43,367 bases of DNA from Acanthamoeba lenticulata (GCA_002179805.1 NAVB01000499.1:1-43367), one strand, 5' to 3'; shown: positions 1 to 11,261, counted from the first letter of the stretch. Notes: generated from the letters alone by a model not told the origin. A program made the numbers and translations.

Positions 1-1254
1 GAATTTTAATAAAACTAAGAATGACGCGGGTTGGAAGGTTGAAGCACATGTCGTTTGCGGCGATGTTTGCCAACGTGGCCATCCTGTCGAGCATCGTGGT
101 CATCCTCACGGCGGCCTGCATCCAAATGGTCCACAAGTGGGGCCCCGACGCCCACACGACGCCCGCCCACGCCAAGGACCCGTACGCCATCGACTGGTGG
201 ATCGTGCCCAAGTACGCGCCTTTGGGCTCCGTGCCTCCTGAGGCCTTGGCCTTTGACGCTGGACTGACCGGACGTTTTGTCCAAGAACGGCGGCGGTGAT
301 GTTCGGGATGGCCATCTACGCCTTCGAGGGCATCGGCGTCGTGATCCCGGCCGAGACGGCGATGCGGCGGCCGGAGCGGTTCACGCCGGTGCTGCTGGTT
401 ACCATGCTCGGGTCGTCGATCAACTACATCTGCTTCGGCCTCATCTGCTATCTGGTACGAGACAGACACACACACGCGCTCATGTTCATGTCCCGACCGA
501 CTCACGTCGTCTGCTTGCGCCGGCGCAGGCCTGGGGCGTCGACACCAACACGCTGGTGACGGTCAACCTTCACGACTTTGCCGAGGGGAGCAGGCCCTGG
601 GAGGTCCTCTCCACGCTCGTCACCGTTGGGTTCGTTTCTTTGCCCTCTCTTGAAATCTTTTCGTTTTCATTATGTAAAAAATTAAAATTTAATTTATTCA
701 TAAAATTAAAATTATTTTTCTTTAATATTGGTTTTGCAGGTTGATTATTGCGATCGCGTCGACGTATCCGCTGCAGCTGTTCGTGGTGACGGACATCATG
801 GAGGAGGCCATGTTCAAGCCCGGGCGGCTGTCGACCAACTACCGCGGCCTCAAGGTGTTTGTCTTCCGCTGCGCGCTGGTGCTCGGCACGGCCGGCATCG
901 CCATCGGCGTCCCCAACTTTGGCCTCCTCATCGGCCTCATCGGTATGCATTTCTCGCGTGCTTGGCCCACGCCGACGTTGTGGCCAACGAGAGATGGGGG
1001 GGGGCTGGCAGGCGCGCTGGGCTCGACGGCGCTGCAGTTTGTGTTCCCGGGCCTGTTCCATCTGAAGCTCTTCCCGGAGGCGCCGCTCTGGGCCAAGGCC
1101 ATCTCTGTGTTTTACATCCTCTTTGGCCTGGGCGGTACTTCTTTTCTCCTTCCTTTTCTTTAACACAACAACATGTTGGCTGATGGCCAACACCAACACA
1201 GGAGGCATCCTGGGCACCTACCAGACCGTCCAGCAACTGGTGGAGACTTTCTGA
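1..1254 (+). CDS. AAAP/SLC36-type amino-acid transporter, 5' partial
   Basis: C-terminal part of an amino-acid/auxin permease family carrier, which moves amino acids across a membrane, often with protons. Exons read 21(or earlier)-211, 286-454, 529-629, 740-942, 1012-1134 and 1202-1254, giving 280 in-frame codons including the stop. Family signatures are the IYAFEGIGVVIPAE segment after the first visible helix and the final GILGTY motif. About six or seven membrane helices are visible against about eleven in the family, so the N-terminus lies left of the window. The AT-rich first 19 bases look like the end of an intron; the ATG at 21 is therefore probably internal. The intron at 943-1011 ends with a run of nine G seven bases before the exon. 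Family assignment is sure; substrate is unknown. Confidence 0.85.
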
Positions 1255-1318
1255 TATTTATTTTTTCTGTTTTGTTTTTAATAAATTTTATTTATTTATT
1301 TTTGGGTATTTTTGAGAA
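1255..1318. terminator. shared 3' region of two convergent genes
   Basis: Only 64 bp separate the stop codons of the transporter (+) and the repeat-pseudokinase gene (-). The stretch is almost pure A+T. It has AATAAA at 1280-1285 for the plus strand and three overlapping TTTATT (minus-strand AATAAA) at 1287-1300, so both transcripts probably end within or across it. Confidence 0.6.
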
Positions 1319-4300
1319 TTATTCGAGCTGTCGGTAGTAGGATTCGAGGGTCTCGTAGATGGTCGTGAAGGAGGGCCGCTGGCTGGGTCGGTCCAGCCAA
1401 CACTGCTTCATGAGATTGGCCAGCACCAGCGGGCAGGACGCGGCGATGGGCAGCGTTTGGCTGTCCTGCGACACGCGGAACGCCACCGTCAGGTCGTCTT
1501 CGCCCTCGAACGGTTCCCTGCGCTCCCACAGCTCCCACAACAGCACGCCTGGCGACAACGACGACATGAGGATGACCTCGGCCGTCAGTCTTCCTTGCAC
1601 GCACTGCCGGGGGCCACGGAGGGAGAGCGACGCACCAAAGGACCAGGCGTCGCTGCCCTCTGAGTACTTGTGCATCATGGCCTCTGGGCTCATGTACCGC
1701 ACTGTGCCCCGCGCGGCGGTCAGTTGGGAGAAGGAGGCCGAGGTAAAGGGGGAGAAGGGGCCAATGGCGGTACCGGGACCGATGAAGGACGAGGTCCCCG
1801 CGGTGTGGGTGTAGACCTGCTCCTTGGGCTTGAGGTGGCAAAAGGCAAAGTCGTTGACGTAGGCGCGCAGGCCGTCGCCCAGGAGGATGTTGCGCGACGA
1901 GATGCGCGAGTGGAGCACGCCCTCCTGGTGCAGATGCAGGATGCCGGCCGCCACCTCGAGCGCCACCTTGACCACCTGCTTCCACGTGAACTCGAGCCGC
2001 GTCTTCCCGCGCAGCGCGCCCTCGAGGCTGCCGTATCGGTAGAACTGCGTCACGATGCACACGTTGGGCGCCTCGCTGGTGGTCGTTGGTGTGTAAGACG
2101 TTAGTGTTCTGTTGGGACCAATCGGGGAGGAGCGGCGCACCAGCAGGCCCCGACAAAGGTGGCCAACGAGGGATGGTGCGAGAGGACGTGGAGCGCGGCG
2201 GCTTCCTGCTTGAAGAGGTTCACCATGGTGTCGTCCATGTCCTCTTCGAGTCGCTTCACCGCCACCAGCGAGCCCCGCCACAGCGCCTGCGCCAACGCAC
2301 TGGGATGAGCCCACTTGACGATGATGAAGATGATGATGAGGAAGAAGAGGATGACGCACGCGGTAGACGGTGCCCAGTTGGCCCGACCCGACCTTGTCGA
2401 GAATCTGGAGCTCGTGAAAGGTGATCTCGCGGAACTTCATCTTGGCCTTGGCCTCCTCGACGGTGAGCTTCTCCTGCTCGGTCAGCCCGCCGGTCGACGT
2501 GCGCACGTTGGGCGCCGGCGCCGACTTGGGCGCGACCGACGGCGACGACGGCGCGTAGGCCGGGTTGATCGGGCACGCCGGCTGCGACCTGGGCCCGGAC
2601 GACGAGGCCGCGCCGCCGCCGGGCTGCGAGTCGGCCACGTAGCCCGATGTGCGGCTGGTGATCACGTTGGCCGCGGGCGAGGTCATCGTGGAGGTGTAGC
2701 CTGCGGCCGGGCTCGTCTTGGGCGAGGCGCTGTCGGTGTAGCCCGACGATGTCTTGACGGAAGACGATAACGACGACGATGAGGATGAGGGCGACGATGA
2801 GGACGGCGAGGACGTGTTGGTGTAGCCCTGCGAGGACGTCGGCGATGTGTTGGCGTAGCCCTGCGAGGACGATGGCGAAGGCTGTTCGATCACCGTGACC
2901 CACGAGCGCATGGTCGGGTGATCCTCGAAGCTAAAGAGCGGCAACGTCGGGCCCGACGACATCATGCGGGCCGTGGCTGTTGGAAAGCCCGTCGGGAGCG
3001 CCGAAGCCCCGGCAAACGGGCTGAACGGCCCGCCGCCCATGGAGGAGGGCGGCTTGCCCAGCTCCGCCGCCGCGACGGAGCTGTCAACGAACCCGGTCGG
3101 AAGGCTCGTGTTGAGCAACGACACGAGCGAGTGGGGCATCCCGCCCGTGAGGAAGGAGGTCGGGTCGATGCGCTTCGGGGCGACGTCGTGCGTCTCTCTG
3201 GTGCCATCGGCGGCGGTGGTCGTGATTCTGAACATTCCGGACGGAATCGCGGAATGTGAAACAGCTGCGGCGGGCTTGGGCGGGCGTGGGTTGAACGTCT
3301 TGGGGATATTCATCAGGGAGTAGTATCTGCACCAGCATGGAATGTGTGGCAGACGGGCGTTAGCGATACGTGCATTCTTCAAATAGCTGTCGGTCGCTGT
3401 CTCAGCCAGGTTGGTACCGGGTGGCGACGTCAGAGAGCTGTTCGAGGATCGTGGGCGGGATGATGGTCGAGTAGGCCGGGTCCGTGTTGTACTGGGCCAG
3501 GAACTGGTTCATCTGGCTCTCGAACGTGGGGCCCTTGGCCCGCAGCACGTCGAGATTGTGCGAGTGGACGGCCTGATAGGGTGTGAAACACCGACAACGC
3601 TCGGCTCAGGATCGGCAAAAATTCAAGGAATGCAGGGGCGTGAATGCGTGCGCACGTTTTGCATGGCCGTCAGCTCGGACTTGGTGCGCAGGTTGTTGAT
3701 GGCCTGCTTGATCTCGCCCTCGCGGATGATGGAGGGCGACTCCCGCTCGTATTGCGTCATCAGCGCCTGGGCTTCGCTCATGAACGCGTGGGCCGCCGGC
3801 TCCGAGCCGAACTGGGCTTTGAACGACTCGAACTGGGCCTTGAACGCTTCGCCGTGGAGCTTGACCTTGTCGCTGTCCCGCATGGTGAGCGCCTGCGTGT
3901 TTGTTTTCCATGAATTGTTTTTTTTTAAAACATATATAAATAAATCGATTCAATTTGAAAAACTTTTAGAATTAATTAAATGAATGAATAAAGAAAAAAA
4001 CATGGAATTTACGGACCATGGTCAAGTGGATCATGTCTTTTCGTTCGCGAATCTGTTGGATGGCGTCCTTGACCCGCGTCGAGCGCAGGATGGACCCGCC
4101 CTCGGCGTCGATCCGCGAGAGGAGCTTCTTCGCCTCTTCGATGAAGCTCTTGGCCGCAGGCTCCTGCGTTTGTTGATTGGTTGGTTGGTTGATTGGCCAA
4201 GCACGAGCGTGACCACGACACGTGTGATTGTCAGGCCGTTGGGGTGTGGGCTGGGTCCAGCAGGCGCCAGGCGGCACGCACCCCCTCGTACTGGGCCATG

Positions 4301-4968
4301 AAGTGCTGCAGCTCCTGGCGGAAGGCGTTGCCGTGCGTGGCCACGGCTTTCGCGTCTCGCTGCGCCAATGCCTGGAGGAAGAGAGAAAGAAAGAAAGAGA
4401 AGCGACCGAGCTCGGATGAGTGGAGGGGAATGTCCCGTGGTATGGTGGGGGAATGGCGCACCGCCTCCGCCTTGAACCAGGAGCCCTGGGACCGGAGCCG
4501 AATCATCTCCTTCTTGACCATGTCCTGCCGCTGGAGGGCTCCCACCTTGGCGCCGTACTCGGCAAGCAGCGCCTGAACAAGACGATCAGTTTCTCTTTCT
4601 CTTGGCGCAGTGAACACATGAGAGAAGCAAGCTTGCATCAGGCAACATGACGATGCAGGGAGGAGGAAGGGGAGGGGCTCCCGCACGCGAGCGTCACGGA
4701 GGAAGTTCTGGGCAACAGGCAGAGTTTGGTTGTGGGTCGCTTCAAACTGCTGCAACTGTTTTTCAAAGAGCGGACCGTTGCGCTGCACTTTGGCCAGGTC
4801 CCCTTGCATAAGGCCCTGAAGTGTGCGTGTGGTGGGAACCTCGAATCTCAACACCACGACGAAAAAATGAAGCCCGGGGGGGGGAAGGCAAACCATGCGG
4901 AGGTTGTACATGGGCTCGTTGACCTGGCTCAACCGCATAACATCTCGCCGCAGGGCTTCCGCCTCCAT
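1319..4968 (-). CDS. tandem-repeat protein with C-terminal TKL-type pseudokinase (3 full repeats)
   Basis: Twelve exons, in transcript order 4894-4968, 4687-4815, 4462-4572, 4282-4371, 4017-4163, 3656-3892, 3418-3572, 2360-3326, 2141-2286, 2075-1774, 1701-1636 and 1548-1319, give 884 residues. Layout: 25-residue lead, three repeats of about 79-80 residues (26-263), a partial fourth (264-315), a Ser/Thr-rich linker with repeated GY motifs (about 316-610), then a kinase-like domain (about 613-884). The glycine loop (GSGQLGTVY), the VAVK lysine (about 648) and the APE-like MSPEA are present. The HRD aspartate is replaced (HSRISSRN, about 741-748) and DFG reads DFA. The domain should fold and may bind nucleotide, but phosphotransfer is doubtful. 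No signal peptide or membrane helix is seen. It is a paralogue of the divergent gene at 5227-11231. The role is unknown; scaffold or allosteric regulator is inference. Confidence 0.85.
3418..4815 (-). repeat. protein-coding tandem repeats of about 79 residues (3 full, 1 partial)
   Basis: Units lie at 4815-4462 (80 residues over two exons), 4371-4017 (79, two exons), 3892-3656 (79, one exon) and 3572-3418 (partial). Each full unit starts with a small hydrophobic pair at a phase-0 acceptor and has a GP or GxxF turn near residue 14. It then carries an A-x-x-F motif near residue 35 and an acidic/basic helix with E-V/I-K-x-A-I in the second half. The unit matches the repeats of the plus-strand paralogue and looks all-helical. 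I do not recognise a named family. Confidence 0.8.
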
Positions 4969-5226
4969 CCTCGCGGTTTGTGTGCAGCGAAAACCACAAC
5001 TGCTTTCAAAATATTAAAAATATATTGTTTATTTTTTGTAAATTTTGTTCATTTTTAATTTTTCAATCTTCATTTTCCTTCGCTCTATTTAATTTTTTTT
5101 CTTTGTTATCTAATTGTGTCTCTGAGTAGTTGTGGGAAGGCAGTACCAGGAACGCAATAAGGCCACCGCCCACCGGCCTCTCCGGGTTCCGACACACGGG
5201 CGATAAAACAAGCAAGTGCACCGGCA
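4969..5226. promoter_or_regulatory. shared divergent promoter region
   Basis: The start codons of the two repeat-pseudokinase paralogues are 258 bp apart and point away from each other, so one intergenic region must hold both promoters. About 5005-5120 is very A+T-rich within GC-rich surroundings and has TATA-like strings. The rest is mixed sequence that is probably 5' UTR. No defined factor site is identified. Confidence 0.55.
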
Positions 5227-8200
5227 ATGGATTGGCGGGAGGCGGCAGCGCGGCTCCAGAGCACCCCGCTCGCTCTCGTACGGGAGGCCGTCCCCTTCCT
5301 CCTCACGCTTTCATTTTATTTATTGCTATTTATTATTCCTTTTTTAAACTATATTTCATGTACCCGACAGGCACTGAGCCAAGGGAGCCGGGACCACGCC
5401 GTCACGTTGGGCCCTCAGTTCGAGACCGAGCTCGCGGCGTTCGACATGGAGTATGCGCACCTGCAGGACGCGGACCCTGAACTGAAGCAGTTCCTGCAGA
5501 GGAACCGCGACTTGCAGGAGCGCTACCGCAGGGAGCTGCCCCTGTTGGAGCGCAAGCACGAAGCCGAACAGGCCATTGTGCGGTTTCGCGAAGAGAGCCA
5601 GCTGTTCCTGCTCCGACAGGTGTGGCACCTCCTCGCCCCTTTCTTACTCCACGGCCCAATGGCGACAAGGGCCTCATGATCTGTTTCGGGGCGGTTGATC
5701 ATTCGCTTGAAACCAGTTCCATAACGCTTTCTGGACACTCACACCCACTCAGGCGATGGCCCAGAGGAATGCCGTCGACATGGAGCGCTACGGCGAACCG
5801 TTTCTCCACAAGGCCGAAGAGTTTTTGATCACGTATCGCCCCTATGAGGACATCAACGAAATGGCCCTCTTCCTCAGCGAAGTCCAGAACACTCTTCTTT
5901 CCTTCAAGAGGTGACCCTACTTTCTTCTTCTCCTCCTTCTCTTTCATCTTTCTTGAAATCAAGAGCCTCGTGAAGTGAGCTTGACCCTTCACCGTCTTTC
6001 TGCGGCAGCATCTTCCCCGAGGTCATGCACAATAGCGAAGTGGAGAAGGCCATCGCGGCCATCAAGAACCAGAACCACATGATGTTCCTCAGCATGGTAT
6101 ACTGTTCTTGGGCTGTCCTTCTCTCTCCCCCAAACCCAATTGTGCTCTGCTCGCTCCCGTCTAAGCGGCTGATCGTTGAGCTTGGACTCTCTGGTCCACT
6201 ACCGGCGCGTGCAGGCCCTCAGCCAGAGGAACGCGGACGAGATTCAGCGATGCGGTCCCCTCTTCGAGCAGCAGGTTGACTCGTTCGCCGCCCTCTACGG
6301 CGAATCGCCCTCCCCTCAGGCTCAGCTTTTCCTCAACCAAGCCAAGGTTCGCGTCGCCTCCCTCCCCCAATCCCCTCCCCCCATCATCACCGTCTTCATC
6401 ATCATGTGTGACTCAAGCTGAACCGGACCTCCTTGGCTCTAGGAATTGCTCGAACGTTACCGGACGGAAGGCATGCAGCACAGCCACGCGCAGCTCATCG
6501 AGCAGGAGATCCAGAAGCTGAAGAACAAGAACCACCATCATTTTCTCCAAATGGTACCTTTACTTTTATTTTATTTTATTTTTCATTTATTTAATTGTAT
6601 TTATTGATTTTTTTCTTCTCGCGTTCCTAACGCCTTGACTCGCTGCAGGCCCTCAACCAGAAAAACAGCGACCATGTGAAGCTCTACGGGCCCCAGTTTG
6701 AGCGGCAGGTGGAGGAGTTCGTTTCCCGCTACGGGTTCGACGAAAAGGCTCGCTCCTTTATCGAGGAAGCCAAGGTGGGCCCGCAGCCTCCTTCCTGTCT
6801 GTCGCGTGTGCCCACAAGTTCAACAACTCGACTCGAGGGGCTGGTCATCCTCATCTTCATGTGATTGGCGGCGGCGGTATGGGGGGGGGTCGGTACCAGC
6901 GTTTGCTTGACCGCTACCACCAAGAGGGCCCGGTGGTTGTCTGGGAGGAGGACGTCCGGCGCGTGATCGCTGAACTCAACGGGCATAACGACGCGCACTA
7001 CCTGTCGATGGTACGTGTGTGAGCGCTCGAGACCGAACCACACAACTTGCGCGCACGTTTATGTGCCTATTAACAGGGGAGATCCAATTGGTTACAACGC
7101 TACACCACAGGCCCTCAACCAAAGGAACGCCGACAACCTCAAGCGGTATGGTCCCAACGTGGAGCAGCTTCTGGCGGACCTGATCGCCAAGTGCGGGCAC
7201 AAACCCACCAAGGAGTTCGCGGCCACGCATGCACAGTGGACCGTACGTTGTCGTGCCGGCACTTGTCGTTTTCGCTTTCGCTTTTTTTTTTCATTTTTAT
7301 TTATTTATTTATTCATCTTTTTTGGATAATTTTTAATTTCATTTCATTTTATTATGATGAAGCTGCTGACCCGCCACACGACCCCAAGGAGCTGATTCGG
7401 CGCTACCGCACGGAGGGCCCCGACATTCTGCGAGAGGCCGAGGTCAAGGAGGCCATCGCCAAGTTCCGAGGTCCGAACCACTACCATTTCCTCAGCACGG
7501 TACCCGCTCCACTCTTTCCAGAGACGCGACACATCAAACATCGCCAAAGAAGACTCACAAACAACTACAACAACAACAACAACAATCGTGAGAACAGGCG
7601 CTGAACCAACGGAACGCGGATCAGTTGGATAAACATGGCGAGGCCTTTGTGCAGCAGTACCAAGAATTCATGGCGCTCTATGAGCACGACAAGCACGCCC
7701 AGTCGTTCGTCCGCGAGATCAAGGTACTCGCGCGGCCCCAGTCTTGACGTCTGATCAGCCACTCGGTCGGTTTCCTGATTTGGGCCGTTTGGATTGGTCG
7801 CTGCCCCCCCTTGTCAGAAACTGTTCGAGACCTATGGCAAGGAGGGCCCGAAGATACGCCGGGAGGCCCAGGTTCAGGAAGCCATCCGCGCGGTGAAGAG
7901 CACCAACCACATGCACTTCCTCTCCATGGTGCGCCCCCCCCCCATCGTCGTCGCCGCCGCCGCCCTTTGTCCAGGGCTCCTCTGCTGACCAGCGACCGTG
8001 GCGACGATCGTCGCAGGCGCTCAACCAGCGCAACGACGACCAAGTGCAACAGCACGGCCCGCCCTTCGAGGAAGAGTTCAACGAGTTCCTGGAGGGCTAC
8101 GGCCAAGATGCCACCGCCGCGTCGTTCGTGCGGGAGTGCCAGGCGCTGTTGGCCAAGTACAAGAAGGAGGCGCCCGTGATCCGACGCGATGAGGAGGTGC

Positions 8201-11200
8201 GCCAGGCCATCGCGGCGCTCAAGAGCTCCAACTCGATCTACTTCCTCTCCATGGTGCGGCGCCTCCCCAATTTTTGATGGCGACGACGATGACGATGTCA
8301 CGAGGCCGCCCCAGAGAGAGACTCACAAAACACACCACGCGACGCAGGCCCTTACGCAGCGCAACGCAGACCAGGTGGCAGCCCATGGGCCGCGCCTGCA
8401 GGAGCTGTTTGACGAGTTCGTGGCGCACTATGGCCAGGACGCCTCGGCAAAGGTCTTCATTCGTGACACCAAGGCGCTGATCGAAAAGTACAAGCGCGAA
8501 GGGCCGGTCATCCTCCGTGAGGAGGAGGTCAAGCAGGCCATCTCCGAGTTCAAGAGCCACAAGGAGATCCACTACCTGGGAATCGTGCGTGCCGTTGTTG
8601 TTGTTGTTGTTCGATGTCTGGCCACGTCTCGCTGACCGAGCGCACGCGTGCCGGCGCGGCAGGCCCTCACGCAAAGGAATGCCAGCCAGGTGACCGAGTA
8701 CGGCCCGCGTTTGGAGCAGCGCTTGGCCGAATTCTTGCCGCAGTTTGGCAACGACTCATCGGCCCAGCCGTTCATCCGTGACGTCAAGGTACGTGTATGG
8801 CGTTGAACGGAGAGAGAAGGGTTCGGGGGTCTGGTCGTCATGCTCATGGCCGCAATGCAGGCCATACTGGAGAAGTACAAACGCGACGGACCCGACATCA
8901 TCCGCAGGGCCGAGGTGGAGGAGGCCATCAAAGAAGTTCGAGCGAAGCCGTACATGCACCAACTCAGCGTGGTACCCTTCCCCCCCTCCCCCCTTGCACG
9001 AAAGAACGAAAACGAAGACGAGAAAGAATGAAAACGATGGAAATCGAGTAACTTGTTTGTTGGCACAGGCGCTCAACCAGAAGAACGTCCAGCGGGCGGA
9101 GGAAAACGGAGTCGAGTTTGAGTGTCAAATGGATACTTTCATGCGCCACTACGGCAGCGACCCGCACGCCAAGTCCTTCGTCACCGACGCTCAGGTATCT
9201 TTCGCTTTGTTTTATCATTTTGCGGTGAATTCAGAAAATGATTTATTATATTTAAAAAACAGAAACTGCTGAAGCGATTCCGGGAGATGTGCCCGCCATC
9301 GCCATGCTCGTCCTGCTCCAGCCCAACGGCTCCCGTCGTCCTGCCCTACGGGTCCGGCCCGGCGACATACCCGGGCGCGCCGCTCTCGGCGCCTTCTCCC
9401 ATGCCCGCCGGCGGGCCCGCCTACCTGATGTCCGCCCCGGCGCCCGGCTTCCCCGGGCACGCCTACCCGATGTCCGCCCCGGCATCCGGCTTTCCAGCCG
9501 CGGCCTATCCGGTCGGAGGGCCCGGGACCGCGGCCTATCCGATGATGGGGGGCGACCCCGCGGGCGGGATGCCCGGCTACCCGGGAGGGCCAGCCCAGCC
9601 AGTCCTCTCGTTCCCCGCGCCCAGCGCCCCACCGGCGTTCGGGATGATGCCGTACACGCAGTACGCCGATGCCTCGCACTACCTGGGTCCGCCCACTAGC
9701 GGGCCGGCGCCGGTGCCGCCGCCGACAGCAACAACGACGATGACGACTGCTTGGCAGCCGCCGATGCCGTCGCCCTTTAGCCCGTCGCCGCCGACCTCGC
9801 ACGACGCCGGGTCCAGCGTTGCGTCGCTGCCGCAATCGCAATTGCAGTCGGCCGAGGCGACGCCAATCGTGGAGGCCGGCAGCGCGGCGTCGACGCCGGC
9901 GCCGTTCTCGACGCCGGAGCTGGCCACGGCCAAGCGTCACAGCCTGGAGGAGAACGTCGAGGGCCCGGATGCGGACGGCGGCGACAAGCCGGGCCTGTCC
10001 AAGAAGAAGATCAACGAGGAGGAAAAGGCGACGGAGAAGTTCAAGGAGATCCGCTACGACGAGCTGCACATCATCGCCAAGATCGGCGCCGGGAGCTACG
10101 GCACTGTCTACAAGGTGCTTCTTCTTCTTCATCTTCTTTCTCTCGTCCTCGCTCGCTTCACTAACACTGGTGCATGTGTAAAGGCCTGGTGGCGTGGCAC
10201 AATCGTGGCGGTGAAGAAGCTGGACGAGGGCGCGGAGATGACGCCCGGCATGATCGAGCTGTTCAAGAAGGAGGCCGCGGCGATGACCCTCCTGTCCCAC
10301 CACCCGTCCCTGGCCAGCTTCGTCGGCGCCTGCTGGTACCCGCGCCCGTGCCCGCGCCCGTGCCTGCGATGACTTGGCACTGACATGCCGCGGCCGTGCT
10401 GCCAGCGCGCCGCCCAACGTGTGCGTGGTGTCGCAGTATTACCGGTTCGGCAGCCTGGAGAGCGTGCTGCGGGGCCCGAACCGCACGGCGCTGCCGTGGA
10501 AGGCCTTTGTCAAGATGGCCAAGGAGGCCGCTGCCGGCATTCTGCACCTCCACCGAGAGGGCTACCTCCACTCGCGCATCGCGTCGCGCAACATCCTCGT
10601 GGGCGACGGCTGTCGGGCGTACGTCAACGACTTTGCCTTTTGCCACTTCAAGCCGCGGGAACAGGTCTACGCCCAGAGCGGCACGCAGACCTTCCTCGGG
10701 CCAGGTACGGCCAGCCTCTGCATTCTTGACGTCTCCACCGCCCTTATCTCGGGGGGGGGGGACACAGTGCGGTACATGAGCCCAGAGGCCATGATGCACA
10801 AGTACTCAGAGGGCAGCGACGCCTGGTCCTTTGGTGCGTCGTCTTCCCGGACAGCTTTCTATGTAAACCTCTGATTTATTGTTTTTAAAATTTTCTTTTT
10901 TTTATTCTGAAATAAATTCTTTGTGGTGATGTCGACAGGCGTGCTGCTATGGGAGCTGTGGGAGAAAAAGGAGCCGTTCGAAGGAGACGATGAGCTTACG
11001 GTGGCGTTCAAGGTGGCGCAGGACCAACAAACCCTCCCCATCTCCGATTCGTGCCCAGAGGTTGTCCTTCGCTTTCGCTTTCGCTCTTTTGCGCGGCAGA
11101 CACAGCTGACGACGGTGGTCATGCAGGCGATCGCCCACCTTATCAGGGCTTGCTGGCACGAGCGGGCGAGTCAACGGCCCTCCTTCACCACCATCCTCGG

Positions 11201-11231
11201 CAACCTCGAGGCCTACTTCAACGTTCTCTGA
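5227..11231 (+). CDS. tandem-repeat protein with C-terminal TKL-type pseudokinase (9 full repeats)
   Basis: Twenty-three exons: 5227-5277, 5371-5619, 5753-5910, 6009-6096, 6215-6346, 6443-6553, 6649-6774, 6900-7010, 7111-7242, 7389-7499, 7598-7723, 7818-7928, 8017-8253, 8348-8584, 8663-8788, 8861-8971, 9069-9194, 9263-10114, 10184-10335, 10406-10704, 10768-10833, 10939-11060 and 11127-11231. They join to 1312 residues. A 17-residue lead is followed by nine repeats of 79-83 residues (18-739), a partial tenth (740 to about 790), a Pro/Ala/Gly-rich linker with AYPMSAPA-like repeats, and a kinase-like domain (about 1041-1312). GAGSYGTVY and VAVK (Lys about 1076) are intact. The catalytic loop reads HSRIASRN (about 1171-1178), without the HRD aspartate, and DFG reads DFA, exactly as in the divergent paralogue. 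The short first exon is the least certain part. Likely cytosolic; function unknown. Confidence 0.87.
5371..9289 (+). repeat. protein-coding tandem repeats of about 79 residues (9 full, 1 partial)
   Basis: Units start at 5371, 5753, 6215, 6649, 7111, 7598, 8017, 8348, 8663 and 9069, each right after a phase-0 intron and mostly at the codons for A-L-N/T-Q-R-N-A. The typical unit is 237 nt, either one exon (8017-8253, 8348-8584) or split 126 or 132 + 111 nt. Landmarks are GPxFE near residue 14, YGxD near 28, A-x-SF-I/V near 35, KYKREGP near 47, E-V-x-x-A-I near 60, and a terminal H-F-L-S-M just before the donor. The tenth unit runs into the linker exon and fades after about nine residues. GP occurs in both halves, which hints at an old internal duplication. 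Confidence 0.85.
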
Positions 11232-11255
11232 TCACATTTGGTCGTTTGGTTGTAC

Positions 11256-11261
11256 AATAAA
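11256..11261 (+). terminator. poly(A) signal AATAAA
   Basis: A canonical AATAAA begins 25 bases after the stop codon of the nine-repeat pseudokinase gene. The remaining roughly 170 bp up to the convergent multicopper oxidase stop are AT-rich and hold no gene that I can see. Confidence 0.6.

Noticed and set aside
1319..3382. 687-codon minus-strand open frame read as one intron-free gene
   Set aside because: It runs through four introns. Exon 2141-2286 is read out of frame in it, and the conserved VAVK segment appears only after splicing.
3418..4968. Minus-strand repeat exons as a gene separate from the pseudokinase downstream
   Set aside because: A phase-matched intron (3327-3417) joins them, and the plus-strand paralogue has the same order, repeats then linker then kinase-like domain.
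9215..10417. 400-codon open frame on the minus strand opposite the pseudokinase linker
   Set aside because: Low-complexity Arg/Gly/Leu translation of the reverse of a Pro/Ala-rich exon; no family features.
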